Below are positions 16,968-25,887 of a DNA stretch of 64,000 nt, piece by piece. The notes under the pieces were generated by a model. That model did no database searches. It had not been told where the DNA came from and saw nothing but the letters and a program-made list of their open reading frames with translations. This stretch comes from VXPQ01 sp965117025 (GTDB taxonomy: Bacteria > Bacteroidota > Rhodothermia > Rhodothermales > VXPQ01). The stretch's first letter is position 1, and each line of letters opens with the position of its first letter. A program made the position numbers and the translations under genes. The stretch is from positions 2,046,001 through 2,110,000 of the forward strand of contig OZ220746.1 in the NCBI GenBank assembly GCA_965117025.1, written 5' to 3'.

Positions 16968-17894
16968 ATGACCGTTTTTCTTACCGGGGGTACGGGTTTC
17001 GTGGGAGGCTATATCCTCCGTGAACTGCTCCGGCAGGGGCATACCGTGCGTTGTCTTGTTCGAAACGAAGCCGATGCGATGCCGGACCGCGTAGAGCAGG
17101 TATCCGGCTCCGTGACTTCCCCGGATACGCTGCACGGGGTGATGGACGGCTGCCATGCCGTGATTCATCTGGTGGGCATTATCCAGGAACATCCTGCACG
17201 GGACATCACCTTCGATGCAATCCATCTTGGAGGTACGCAAGCCGTCGTGGACGAAGCCCGCAAGGCCGGTATTTCCCGATTTATCCAGATGAGTGCGAAC
17301 GGCGCCCGCCGCGATGGCGTATCCGCCTATCAGACCTCGAAGTGGCATGCGGAAGAATATGTCCGGCAGGCAGGGTTCGCCCACTGGACGATTTTCCGTC
17401 CCTCGCTCATTTTCGGAGATCCTGGACCGGGCGGTTTCGAATTCGCGTCCGAGTTGGCCCGCACGCTGGTGCGGCCATTGCCCGTGCTTCCCGTTTTCGG
17501 CAATGGGCGCTTTGAGATGCAACCGGTGTCTGTCGAGGAAGTCGCTGCGGCGTTCGTGCAGGCGCTCACGCTGGATGCGGCGCATGACAAGGTCTATTAC
17601 GCCGGAGGGCAGGAGCGCATCACGTTCCTTGAATTGCTCGACCGCATAACGGATGCGATCGGACATGCCCGGAAGCTGAAAATCCCGAACCCTTCCGCCC
17701 TTGTGCGCCCGGTTATTCGTTTTCTGGACGGCTCAGGCATTCTGCCTGTTTCCCTGGACCAGTTCGACATGCTCATGGAAGGCAACACCTGCGACAGCAC
17801 GGCTTTTTATCACGATTTTGATCTCACATGCAAGCCGTTTTCGCCGGAAAACCTGTCCTACCTGAACCGGCGCGGAAAATCGGGGGCAGCATGA
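16968..17894 (+). CDS. NDUFA9-like NAD(P)-binding epimerase/dehydratase family protein
   Basis: A 308-residue extended short-chain dehydrogenase/reductase. The N-terminal FLTGGTGFVGGYILRELLRQGHTVRCLVR is a glycine-rich Rossmann motif. The middle section FIQMSANGARRDGVSAYQTSKWHAEEYVR has the atypical YxxxK-like site (YQTSK) of the NDUFA9/complex-I-associated group. RPSLIFGDPGPGG and QPVSVEEVAAAFVQAL follow the same family pattern. Its substrate is unknown, and relatives are annotated as complex I assembly-like or general epimerases. Its TGA overlaps the ATG of the next gene (ATGA at 17891-17894), so the two are translationally coupled. Confidence 0.85.
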   Translation: MTVFLTGGTGFVGGYILRELLRQGHTVRCLVRNEADAMPDRVEQVSGSVTSPDTLHGVMDGCHAVIHLVGIIQEHPARDITFDAIHLGGTQAVVDEARKAGISRFIQMSANGARRDGVSAYQTSKWHAEEYVRQAGFAHWTIFRPSLIFGDPGPGGFEFASELARTLVRPLPVLPVFGNGRFEMQPVSVEEVAAAFVQALTLDAAHDKVYYAGGQERITFLELLDRITDAIGHARKLKIPNPSALVRPVIRFLDGSGILPVSLDQFDMLMEGNTCDSTAFYHDFDLTCKPFSPENLSYLNRRGKSGAA

Positions 17895-19900
17895 CGGCGC
17901 ACCTGCGGTGTATCGTTCTGGCCGGGTGCCTGCTGTGTGCTCCCGCCGCCGCACAAGAGCCCGATACCACGGCGTTGGGTGTTGAGCCGGCGCCGGCCGT
18001 ACCGGATTCCCTTGTCCGGATGCCTCTTGATCTGATTGGATTCGGCGATGCATTGCATGAGGAAACCGGGAGCACATGGGCGCTTTCCGATTCGGTTCCG
18101 GCGCTCCGGCCCGATATCCGTCTTGTCGAACTTGTTGCGGGCGCGCCCGGCAGCTTTACCTATCTGTTCGATCGCCCGGGCTGGCCCGACGGCTGGAGCC
18201 CGTTCGGGCTTTCTCCCAACACGCGCCCGCTTGCTCTGGACAACATTCCGTTTACGGATATTTTTACCGGGCGTCCGGTCTGGGATCTGGTTCCATTGCC
18301 TCTTATTGCGCCTCCCCGTTTCGATCCCGCCGGGGCGGGCGGGCGTTCCGCCGGCGTACACGCGCAATTACGGCCGTACGAAGGATCGGCGCCGCTTACC
18401 GAGGCGACCTACTGGCGCGATGGGGAGGGACTTCAGAGTATAGATGTGATGCACGCCCAGCAACGGCGGCGATCGCTCAGGGGACAGCCCGGATTGCTGC
18501 AGGTGCTCGGGGCCTACGGCGGGCGGGCTACGAATGTCGCGTATCCGGGCAGCAATCTGGCGCGTGGACGCCGTACCACGTTGCGCGTGCGGTATACACA
18601 GCGTACCTGGTCGGCAGAAGTACTGTATCTGACCCAGCGCCGCCGGGTCGGCGCGCACGGGGGTGTCCTGCTCCGGCCTGGTGATCCCGACGCGATCTAC
18701 CGGAGCGATATTGCGGAAGTCGCTATGCCGGAAGCCGAGCGGCGTATCGTGCGCAACGATCTGGCGGGCGCCGTACGCGCGCGGCTATTCCCCGCCGGCA
18801 TCACTGCTTCGACGATCTATCATTCTACGGAAACATTCCGGTACCACAATGCCCTCGACACGCTCGGTACCCGTTCGATACGCACCGGGCTACATATCCG
18901 CCAGCCCTTGCTGCACACCGCTATGAGCCGGCTTGCAATCCGTATGGAGGGGTGGTCGGAGCACATAGCGCCGCGAGAGGCATTCCGGGAATCCGCAGCA
19001 CGTCGCTTCGCCATGTATGTGGAGGCCCGCGATTCCCTGCGTTTCGGGCAGGGCGGTGAGGAGGGAAAAGAGAAGAAATGGACACTGGAGCCGGCGGCGG
19101 GCTGGTTTTTTCATCGGAGTGGCGGCCTTGCCGGTTCGGTCCGGTTGGTGCGGCGCGGAATCCGAACTTCCTGGCGTGCTGGCGCCTCGACCGGCAAACC
19201 GCGGACGGCCGTCGCATACGATACCGGTTTCGGTACCCTGCGCGGACAACGCGGCGTGCGGCCGGGGCGAACCTTTGCGATGCATACCGAAGGATCCGTC
19301 CGGACAGGCCCCTTTGTCATAGCGCTCGGGGCATTCGGCTACCAGGCCCGTGATCCGGTCGATGTGTTTGTCGCAGCCGGCGAAATCGTTACGGCTACGG
19401 CGCCGTCCCCTCTCCGACAGGCGGCGCTGTATGCGGATATCGGCTGGCGCCGCCATGCCCAACGCGGATTCTATGCGATGCTGCGCCCCACCTTTATGCA
19501 CATTGTCGAGCAGAGCGCCTCGCCTTTGCACAAGCGTCTTGCCGGTACGCTTCCCCGCTGGTTCGGAAGGGCGCGCCTTGGCGTACGGTATGCGCTCTTT
19601 CAGGGCGATCTGCGCTTCGATATTTATGCGGAAGGCGCGGCATGGTCCGCCTTCCACAGTCGAGCGCTGCACGCGCCCACGGGGCTGCTTGCCGTGCCGG
19701 AGGCGTCTTCTCTCCTGCTCGGCGCCTCGAACACAGGCAGTATCGTGGCGGAAGTACGTGTGCGCACGGCCCGTCTTTTTTTCGTGTACGATCATGTGCC
19801 GGCAGGCGCATCGCTGGTAGCAGGGACCATGCTCGTGCCCGTGTATCCGCTTCCTGCGGGGCGCTTCCGTTTCGGCGTACACTGGCCGATATGGGGGTAG
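17891..19900 (+). CDS. Exported protein of unknown function, probable outer-membrane beta-barrel
   Basis: A 669-residue protein that I do not recognise. The Met at 17891 overlaps the previous stop and starts a clear Sec signal peptide (MTAHLRCIVLAGCLLCAPAAAQ). An upstream in-frame Met at 17828 is inside the previous gene and is less likely. After about residue 130 the sequence alternates polar and aromatic or aliphatic residues in long strands (for example TLRVRYTQRTWSAEVLYLTQRRRVG), and it ends RFRFGVHWPIWG, as expected of an outer-membrane barrel. The N-terminal 120 residues (including DIRLVELVAGAPGSFTYLFDRPGWPDG) may be a plug-like region. The link to the epimerase gene by overlap is not explained. 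Confidence 0.65.
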   Translation: MTAHLRCIVLAGCLLCAPAAAQEPDTTALGVEPAPAVPDSLVRMPLDLIGFGDALHEETGSTWALSDSVPALRPDIRLVELVAGAPGSFTYLFDRPGWPDGWSPFGLSPNTRPLALDNIPFTDIFTGRPVWDLVPLPLIAPPRFDPAGAGGRSAGVHAQLRPYEGSAPLTEATYWRDGEGLQSIDVMHAQQRRRSLRGQPGLLQVLGAYGGRATNVAYPGSNLARGRRTTLRVRYTQRTWSAEVLYLTQRRRVGAHGGVLLRPGDPDAIYRSDIAEVAMPEAERRIVRNDLAGAVRARLFPAGITASTIYHSTETFRYHNALDTLGTRSIRTGLHIRQPLLHTAMSRLAIRMEGWSEHIAPREAFRESAARRFAMYVEARDSLRFGQGGEEGKEKKWTLEPAAGWFFHRSGGLAGSVRLVRRGIRTSWRAGASTGKPRTAVAYDTGFGTLRGQRGVRPGRTFAMHTEGSVRTGPFVIALGAFGYQARDPVDVFVAAGEIVTATAPSPLRQAALYADIGWRRHAQRGFYAMLRPTFMHIVEQSASPLHKRLAGTLPRWFGRARLGVRYALFQGDLRFDIYAEGAAWSAFHSRALHAPTGLLAVPEASSLLLGASNTGSIVAEVRVRTARLFFVYDHVPAGASLVAGTMLVPVYPLPAGRFRFGVHWPIWG

Positions 19901-19947
19901 TACCCTTATGTTACAGCATCGCTGCACAGGAACTCTTACCTTGTTCG

Positions 19948-19976
19948 TAATTAAGGATACTCTGATTAAACAGCGG
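19948..19976 (+). repeat. Dispersed short repeat, copy 4
   Basis: aattaaggatactctgatta followed by aacagcgg, in the 135-bp gap upstream of clpX. It shares the GGATACTCTGAT core with the copy at 60.9 kb but has TTAAA where the others have TCAAAA. Confidence 0.55.
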
Positions 19977-20035
19977 AAGACAAGCAGCGAGGGCAATCCG
20001 GCGCTTCCTCATACACGCATTCATTCTCTTCCTGT

Positions 20036-21295
20036 ATGAGTACCAGACATAACATCATCCAGTGTTCTTTCTGCGGGCAATCGGTGGACAGCGCTGCGTC
20101 CATGGTTCAGGCTCGCGAACCCGGCGTATATATATGCGACCGGTGTATCGGTGAAGCAGCGAGCGTGATCAGCAGCGTTCCGGAGACGCAGACGGCTTCC
20201 CGGACATCGCCTGTCAAGCCGCGCCTGCTTGCCCCGCGTGAAATCAAGGCGGCGCTCGACGAATACGTAATCGGGCAGGAATATGCGAAGAAAGCGTTGG
20301 CTGTCGCGGTCTACAACCACTACAAGCGGATAGACACGGACCGGTATGTCCACGAGTACGACCATGTGGAACTGGAAAAATCCAATGTGCTGCTGGTCGG
20401 TCCCACCGGGGTCGGCAAAACGCTGCTCGCCCGATCGCTGGCGCGCATTCTGGATGTGCCTTTTTCCATCTCGGACGCCACGGCGCTGACGGAAGCCGGC
20501 TATGTCGGCGAAGATGTCGAAAGCATTCTGACCCACCTCCTGCATGCTTCCGATTTTAACGTCGAACGCGCCGAACAGGGGATCATCTACATTGACGAGA
20601 TCGATAAGATTGCGCGGAAGAGCGACAATGCTTCCATTACGCGCGACGTATCCGGAGAAGGCGTACAACAGGCCTTGCTTAAAATCCTTGAAGGCACCGT
20701 GGCCGGAGTGCCGCCGAAGGGCGGTCGCAAGCATCCGGAACAGAGTCTGATAAACATCGACACCCGGAACATTCTCTTTATCGTGGGGGGCGCCTTCGAC
20801 GGGCTCCAGGAGATCGTGGCGCACAGGATGTCCATCAATACCATCGGGTTCATGTCGGAGCGCCGCAAAGTGTTCGACCGTAACGATCCTGCTATCCTGA
20901 AAAGCGTCGAGCCGGACGATCTCCTGAAATTCGGACTGATTCCCGAACTGGTGGGTCGCGTTCCGGTGGTTGCCGCCCTGGATCCGCTTACCGACGAGGC
21001 TATGCGGGAGATTCTGCTCGAACCGAAAAATGCGCTGGTGAAACAATACCAGAAGTTGTTCGCCATGGACGGCGTGCAACTCGCCTTCGACGACGATGCG
21101 ATCGAGCTCATCGTGCAGCGGGCGAAAGAACTCGGCACGGGCGCGCGCGGGTTGCGTTCCGTAATGGAGCAGATTATGCTCGAAATCATGTACGACCTCC
21201 ACGCCCAACCGCATGCCGCAGCCTGCCGGGTGACACAGGATACGGTGCTGCACGGCGCCGATCCCGTCTACGAAAAGCGCAAGGCGAGCGCATAG
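20036..21295 (+). CDS. clpX: ATP-dependent Clp protease ATP-binding subunit ClpX
   Basis: A 419-residue AAA+ unfoldase. The N-terminal zinc-binding domain has C10, C13, C34 and C37. Walker A is GPTGVGKT near residue 122, and Walker B is IIYIDEIDKIA. The pore and sensor region and the C-terminal helical LGTGARGLRSVMEQIMLEIMYDL are standard for ClpX. It unfolds tagged proteins for the ClpP peptidase. No clpP or tig lies upstream here; the 5' neighbour is an unrelated exported protein, so clpX is separated from its usual partners. Start chosen at 20036 because the zinc domain follows at once. The next gene begins 15-30 bp downstream. Confidence 0.97.
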   Translation: MSTRHNIIQCSFCGQSVDSAASMVQAREPGVYICDRCIGEAASVISSVPETQTASRTSPVKPRLLAPREIKAALDEYVIGQEYAKKALAVAVYNHYKRIDTDRYVHEYDHVELEKSNVLLVGPTGVGKTLLARSLARILDVPFSISDATALTEAGYVGEDVESILTHLLHASDFNVERAEQGIIYIDEIDKIARKSDNASITRDVSGEGVQQALLKILEGTVAGVPPKGGRKHPEQSLINIDTRNILFIVGGAFDGLQEIVAHRMSINTIGFMSERRKVFDRNDPAILKSVEPDDLLKFGLIPELVGRVPVVAALDPLTDEAMREILLEPKNALVKQYQKLFAMDGVQLAFDDDAIELIVQRAKELGTGARGLRSVMEQIMLEIMYDLHAQPHAAACRVTQDTVLHGADPVYEKRKASA

Positions 21296-21325
21296 AAGAA
21301 AGAAGCCGCATTGGCCCCATTCAGC

Positions 21326-22585
21326 ATGCCCGACGAATCGCCGAAGCTCCTGCCCGTACCGGATGAACGCCTGACCCCGTTCCGGACCGCGCTTCTTGCG
21401 GGGGGCGTTCTTCTTTTTCTGGGCATGATCTACCAGATGGGGGATGATTTTATCGGTCCCCCGCTCGTCGCCTTTGCCGGGGCCGTTTTGCTTTGGCCCC
21501 TGCGAAAAATCCGCGCGGTGCGGGCGCTGCTGGTAGCGGGCGCCGCCATACTGTTTCTGTGGGCGCTCAACGACCTTGCCGTCATTCTGATTCCCTTCGC
21601 GGTGGTCTATCTGTTTGCGTATCTCTTCGATCCGCTGGTCACCATGCTGCATAACCGTTTCGGTATCCGGCGCGCTTTCGGTTCGCTGGCTGTGACGGCT
21701 GTTCTGATCGGGATTTTCGCTTCCTTCATCTTTCTGGTCGTTCCCACGCTGTTAACCCAGTTCGAGAGATTGTTTCTGCGCCTGACGGACACGATGGACG
21801 ACTTGCGCGCCTGGCTGCAATCGGCCACGTTGCTCGACAACCTCGAAAGGGTGGGCGTCGACCGGGAGCAAATCGTACGGGATCTTACCAGTTTTCTGCA
21901 GGAACAGGCCACGAGTCTGGCGACGAGGATTCCGACCGTTCTGCAATCCGTTCTGACACAGATCGGCACGGTGCTTGGCGCTGTTGCGCTCGTGGCCGTG
22001 CTGCCGGTCGTACACTACTACCTGTTGAAAGATTACCCGCATATCAAAAGGCGGGTCGTCGAGTTGTTTCCAACGCTCGGGGGACGTCGCGACTATCTGT
22101 TCCGGACCGGAGAGGTGGTCGGAAACTACCTGCGCGGCCAGCTCATCATTTGCGCTATTGCCGGTTTCAATGTATCGGTGGTTCTTACCCTTCTCGACGT
22201 GCCGTTCGCCCTCGTGATCGGTATTCTGGGGGGCATCCTCAATCTGATTCCGAACATCGGCATTATCGTCACGAATATCATCGGGATAGGCATCGGGCTG
22301 TTTCTCGGAGATCCCTGGTACGTCGATGTGCTCAAGATTGTGGCTGTGCTGATGGGCCAGTCGATTCTTGAATCGACGGTGCTGGTCCCGAATATCATGA
22401 GCCAGCAGATGGGACTCCATCCGGTTCTGATTATCCTTTCGCTCTTCATTTTCGGGCATTTCATGGGTTGGCTCGGGCTGATCATCGCGGTTCCCGTCAC
22501 CGCGCTGATCATGGCTGCCTACAAGACCTACCGGGATCATATCCGGTTCGAGTTGAAGGACGAAGAAGTGGATGTCATGCCCTGA
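21326..22585 (+). CDS. AI-2E family (PerM/YdiK-like) transporter
   Basis: About 419 residues from the ATG at 21326; a TTG at 21311 could add five residues. Two hydrophobic segments come early (FRTALLAGGVLLFLGMIYQM; LVAGAAILFLWALNDLAVILIPFAVVYLFAYLF), then an extramembrane helical region (residues 150-220), then further membrane segments with the family's glycine-rich stretch GILGGILNLIPNIGIIVTNIIG and a C-terminal FGHFMGWLGLIIAVPVTALIMAAYKTYRDH. AI-2E-family permeases export or antiport varied solutes; the name reflects one member only. The gene lies between clpX and tgt on the same strand. Confidence 0.88.
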   Translation: MPDESPKLLPVPDERLTPFRTALLAGGVLLFLGMIYQMGDDFIGPPLVAFAGAVLLWPLRKIRAVRALLVAGAAILFLWALNDLAVILIPFAVVYLFAYLFDPLVTMLHNRFGIRRAFGSLAVTAVLIGIFASFIFLVVPTLLTQFERLFLRLTDTMDDLRAWLQSATLLDNLERVGVDREQIVRDLTSFLQEQATSLATRIPTVLQSVLTQIGTVLGAVALVAVLPVVHYYLLKDYPHIKRRVVELFPTLGGRRDYLFRTGEVVGNYLRGQLIICAIAGFNVSVVLTLLDVPFALVIGILGGILNLIPNIGIIVTNIIGIGIGLFLGDPWYVDVLKIVAVLMGQSILESTVLVPNIMSQQMGLHPVLIILSLFIFGHFMGWLGLIIAVPVTALIMAAYKTYRDHIRFELKDEEVDVMP

Positions 22586-22592
22586 TTCGGCC

Positions 22593-23723
22593 ATGCGATT
22601 TTCCGTATCCGGCAGGGATCCTCGCACGGAGGCGCGGGCCGGGCAGATTGAAACCGACCACGGCCCGATCGAAACCCCGGTATTCATGCCGGTAGGTACG
22701 CTCGGAAGCGTCAAGGCGGTCGATTCGCGCACGTTGCTCGAGGACGTACGGGCGCAGATTATACTGGGAAACGCCTATCATTTGTACCTGCGTCCTGGTA
22801 CAGAGCTGATCGAACAGGCCGGCGGGCTGCACCGCCTCATGGCGTGGCCCGGTCCGATGCTGACCGATTCCGGGGGATATCAGGTTTTTTCGCTCGGCAG
22901 CCACCGGACGCTGAGCGAGGAGGGCGTAGCCTTCCGCAGTCACCTCGACGGCTCCTCCCATTTTCTTACCCCCGAATCAGCGGTGGATATCCAGCGCAGC
23001 ATCGGGGCGGACATCATGATGGTCCTCGATGAGTGCCCGGCGGCGGACGTGTCGCGGGAATATGCCCGGGCTTCGCACGAGATGACCCTGCGCTGGGCGG
23101 CCCGCTGCAAAAAACGGTTCGAAGAAACGAAATCCCTGTACGAATATGATCAGGCGCTCTTTCCCATCGTACAGGGCACGGTGTTTCCGGATATCCGGCA
23201 GGAGTCGGCCCGGCGGCTGGTGGACATGGATTTTCCCGGGTATGCCATCGGCGGGCTCTCGGTGGGCGAACCCGATCATGAAATGTACGCTATGGTCGAG
23301 GTCGTGAACGACATATTGCCTGCGGACAAGCCGCGTTACCTCATGGGCGTGGGCACTCCCGAAAATCTGCTGGAAAACATCGCACGGGGCGTGGATATGT
23401 TCGATTGCGTCATGCCCACGCGCAATGGACGCAACGGTATGCTGTTCACGATGGAGGGCATCGTGAACATCCGGAACCTGAAGTGGCGCGACGACTTTTC
23501 GCCGCTTGATCCCGGCCTGGACGGGTATGTTTCCCGGACCTTCTCCAAAGCGTATGTACGCCATCTTTTTATGGCGAACGAAATCCTCGGTCTGCACATT
23601 GCATCCGTACAGAACTTGTCTCTGTATACTTGGCTCATGCGCAAGGCGCGCGCAACCATCCTCGACGGTTCGTTTTTTTCCTGGAAAAAGGAAATAGCCC
23701 CCCTCATCAGCCGTAGGTTGTGA
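22593..23723 (+). CDS. tgt: tRNA-guanine(34) transglycosylase without zinc ligands
   Basis: A 376-residue queuine/preQ1 insertion enzyme. Core motifs are intact: ETPVFMPVGTLGSVK, IILGNAYHLYLRPG, LTDSGGYQVFSL with the active-site Asp, and RGVDMFDCVMPTRNGRNG with the catalytic Asp. The zinc site is absent: the segment that reads CDCYTC in E. coli and Zymomonas enzymes is LDGYVS here, and the usual ligand in TIHNL is Gln in SVQNL. I recall Bacteroidota homologues that also lack the cysteines, so this may be a lineage trait. Start chosen at 22593 (MRFSVSGRDP), 8 bp after the previous stop; a Met at 22572 would overlap it. The last codons belong to a small duplicated segment. Confidence 0.93.
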   Translation: MRFSVSGRDPRTEARAGQIETDHGPIETPVFMPVGTLGSVKAVDSRTLLEDVRAQIILGNAYHLYLRPGTELIEQAGGLHRLMAWPGPMLTDSGGYQVFSLGSHRTLSEEGVAFRSHLDGSSHFLTPESAVDIQRSIGADIMMVLDECPAADVSREYARASHEMTLRWAARCKKRFEETKSLYEYDQALFPIVQGTVFPDIRQESARRLVDMDFPGYAIGGLSVGEPDHEMYAMVEVVNDILPADKPRYLMGVGTPENLLENIARGVDMFDCVMPTRNGRNGMLFTMEGIVNIRNLKWRDDFSPLDPGLDGYVSRTFSKAYVRHLFMANEILGLHIASVQNLSLYTWLMRKARATILDGSFFSWKKEIAPLISRRL

Positions 23724-23764
23724 TTGAAACTAACTCGTCAGCCAAAGGCTGTGATTAATAAAGC
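23706..23764 (+). repeat. Imperfect tandem duplication of the tgt 3' end, each copy hairpin-forming
   Basis: catcagccgtaggttgtgat (23707-23726, including the tgt TGA) is repeated as cgtcagccaaaggctgtgat (23734 onward), followed by taataaagcg. Both copies can form a short hairpin (CAGCC, 3-base loop, GGTTG or GGCTG). This may work as a tandem weak terminator. Confidence 0.4.
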
Positions 23765-23887
23765 GACCTTGTTCTTCGCGGTTCATAATCGAAACAGCCT
23801 GTATATCGAACTTGAATCATTTCCAGGCGTTAACGATTCACCGCCGGTTCGTACCAATCAGGGCTTTTTCCCAGACCTTGTTGTCCA

Positions 23888-25129
23888 ATGGCCGCCCGAA
23901 AGTTCAACGTTCCCGACGTCTACGCGAGTTCGATTGTATCGACCGTGAAGGCCGCGCGCGGCGCAGCCGATCCGCGTAAAAGGGATCTCACGCCGTCCGT
24001 ACTGGACTTTGGCCCGATACGCTTCAAGATTGCACGGCATTTCGGGTTCTGCTTCGGCGTCGAACACGCTATCGACATTGCCTGGCGCGCATTGGAGGAG
24101 AATCCCGGACGGCGCATTTTTCTGGTCTCGGAGATGATTCACAATCCCCGCGTGAACGGGGACTTGCGGGCAGCCGGCGTGCGCTTCCTGCGGACGACCA
24201 CCGGCAAGCAATTGATTCCGTTCGAGGAGCTTACGCCCGATGACGTAGTGATCATTCCGGCTTTTGGCACTTCGCTGGATGTCAAGCGCCGGTTGGCCGA
24301 ATGCGGCGTCGACACCATGACCTATGACACGACCTGCCCGTTCGTCGAGAAAGTATGGAACAAGAGCAAGCGGATCGGCCGGGGCGGGTATACCGTGGTC
24401 ATACACGGCAAACAGTATCACGAGGAATTGCGGGCCACGTTTTCCCGCGCCAGCCGGGATGCCCCTGCTGTGGTCGTGCGCGATATACGCGAAGCGGAAG
24501 ACCTTGCCCTGATTATCCGGGGAGAAGCCAACGCTGATTTTTTCTTTGATCGGTTCCGCGACAAATACTCGACCGGTTTCGATCCGCTCCGTGACCTGCA
24601 ACGTATCGGTGTGGTAAATCAGACCACCATGCTCGCTACCGAGACGCAAGCCATTGCCCGTTTGCTCCGGCACGCTATTCTCGAGCGGTACGGCGAGGCG
24701 GAATTGCCCGACCGTTTTGCCGACACCAGCGACACACTGTGCTACGCCACCAACGAGAACCAGAACGCCACCCTGGAACTGATTGCGTCGGGGGGCGATC
24801 TGGGCATTGTCGTGGGCGGCTACAACTCATCCAATACCAGCCATCTGTTCGATCTTTGTGCAGAGAAGATGCCTGCGTATTTCGTGCGTGACGCCGAAGA
24901 AATCATCTCTCCCGACATGATCCGGCATTTCGATCCGGGAGAAGGGGCGGTAAAGGTTACAACCGGATGGTTGCCGACCCTGCGCCCCCTAAATGTCGTA
25001 CTTACCGCAGGCGCTTCCTGCCCTGACGCGTTGCTGGATGAGGTTATTCGAAAGATGATCGCATGGACGGAGGATGTCTGCACGCTGGACGAAGCCCTGG
25101 CTCCTTTTGCCTCCGGGATGGCGGCATAA
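23888..25129 (+). CDS. ispH: 4-hydroxy-3-methylbut-2-enyl diphosphate reductase (long-form IspH)
   Basis: A 413-residue last enzyme of the MEP isoprenoid pathway. It makes IPP and DMAPP with a Fe-S cluster held by three conserved cysteines: C55 in HFGFCFGVEHA, C150 in TTCPFVEKVW and C378 in GASCPDALLDEVI. YNSSNTSHLFDLC contains the substrate-binding Ser-x-Asn. It is about 100 residues longer than the E. coli enzyme. The long form is common in cyanobacteria and Bacteroidota. It is cytoplasmic. It begins after a 164-bp gap and is followed within 15 bp by the methyltransferase gene. Confidence 0.95.
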   Translation: MAARKFNVPDVYASSIVSTVKAARGAADPRKRDLTPSVLDFGPIRFKIARHFGFCFGVEHAIDIAWRALEENPGRRIFLVSEMIHNPRVNGDLRAAGVRFLRTTTGKQLIPFEELTPDDVVIIPAFGTSLDVKRRLAECGVDTMTYDTTCPFVEKVWNKSKRIGRGGYTVVIHGKQYHEELRATFSRASRDAPAVVVRDIREAEDLALIIRGEANADFFFDRFRDKYSTGFDPLRDLQRIGVVNQTTMLATETQAIARLLRHAILERYGEAELPDRFADTSDTLCYATNENQNATLELIASGGDLGIVVGGYNSSNTSHLFDLCAEKMPAYFVRDAEEIISPDMIRHFDPGEGAVKVTTGWLPTLRPLNVVLTAGASCPDALLDEVIRKMIAWTEDVCTLDEALAPFASGMAA

Positions 25130-25143
25130 CCCCGGTCGATTCC

Positions 25144-25887
25144 ATGTGGTACGAGGAATGGTTCGATCATCCTGAATACGAACTGGTTTACCAGGATAGG
25201 GATGAGGCCGAAGCGGAACGTATGGTGGATTTCCTGGAACGCATCGTCCGGCCTGTATCCGGCGCTTCCATTCTGGATATGGGATGCGGTCGCGGGCGGC
25301 ATGCGCGGGCCCTTGCCCGGCGGGGGTATCATGTAACCGGCGTGGATCTTTCCGCATACGCCATCGAAGAAGCCGCCCGGCGCGCTGCCAAAGAGGAGCT
25401 TACGGTTCTTTTTCGACGCGGCGATATGCGTAACCCGGTATGCGATTGCTGCTTTGACGGCGTCATCAACGTGTTTACCGCATTCGGATATTTTGCGGAC
25501 GACGACGATCATGTACGTGCGCTGCGGGCCATGCACCGGTCCCTGTGCCCCGGCGGCTGGTTCGTGCAGGATTTCTTCAATGTCCCCTATGTGCTCGGCC
25601 ATCTTGTTCCGGAAGACCGGTTCGAGCGGGCCGGATCGGCCATTCACCAGCGGCGCTGGGTAGAAAACGGGCGAATCAACAAGCGGATTACGATTCGCAC
25701 TGGCGAAAACGAACAGTCTTTCCTCGAATCCGTTCGTCTCTATACACTGGAGGATTTTCGGGCGATGTATGCCTCGGCAGGCCTGCAGCTCCGGCATACG
25801 TACGGTGATTACGAAGGACGTCCCCATTCGAATGCCAGCCCCCGGCTCATTTTGTATGCCGAAAAGCCAGAGACGGACACATGTTGA
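25144..25887 (+). CDS. Class I SAM-dependent methyltransferase
   Basis: A 247-residue protein. Motif I is ILDMGCGRGRHARALA (residues 43-58), motif II/acidic loop VTGVDLSAYAIEEA, and the later DGVINVFTAFGYFADDDDHVRALRAMHRSLCPGGWFVQDFFN matches motifs post-I to III of small-molecule methyltransferases. The Met at 25144 gives MWYEEWFDHPEYELVYQDR, a typical start of this Bacteroidota group. The upstream in-frame Met at 25063 lies inside ispH. The acceptor molecule is unknown. Its 3' end overlaps the signal-peptide region of the next lipoprotein gene by about 32 bp. Confidence 0.87.
   Translation: MWYEEWFDHPEYELVYQDRDEAEAERMVDFLERIVRPVSGASILDMGCGRGRHARALARRGYHVTGVDLSAYAIEEAARRAAKEELTVLFRRGDMRNPVCDCCFDGVINVFTAFGYFADDDDHVRALRAMHRSLCPGGWFVQDFFNVPYVLGHLVPEDRFERAGSAIHQRRWVENGRINKRITIRTGENEQSFLESVRLYTLEDFRAMYASAGLQLRHTYGDYEGRPHSNASPRLILYAEKPETDTC

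Noticed and set aside
20021..21652. Minus-strand open frame of 543 codons opposite clpX
   Set aside because: Antisense to a confident housekeeping gene; low-complexity composition typical of shadow frames.
25769..25855. Longer start for the first NTF2-like lipoprotein (Met at 25769)
   Set aside because: It would lie deep inside the methyltransferase gene and give a long non-signal leader; the Met at 25856 gives a proper lipoprotein signal.
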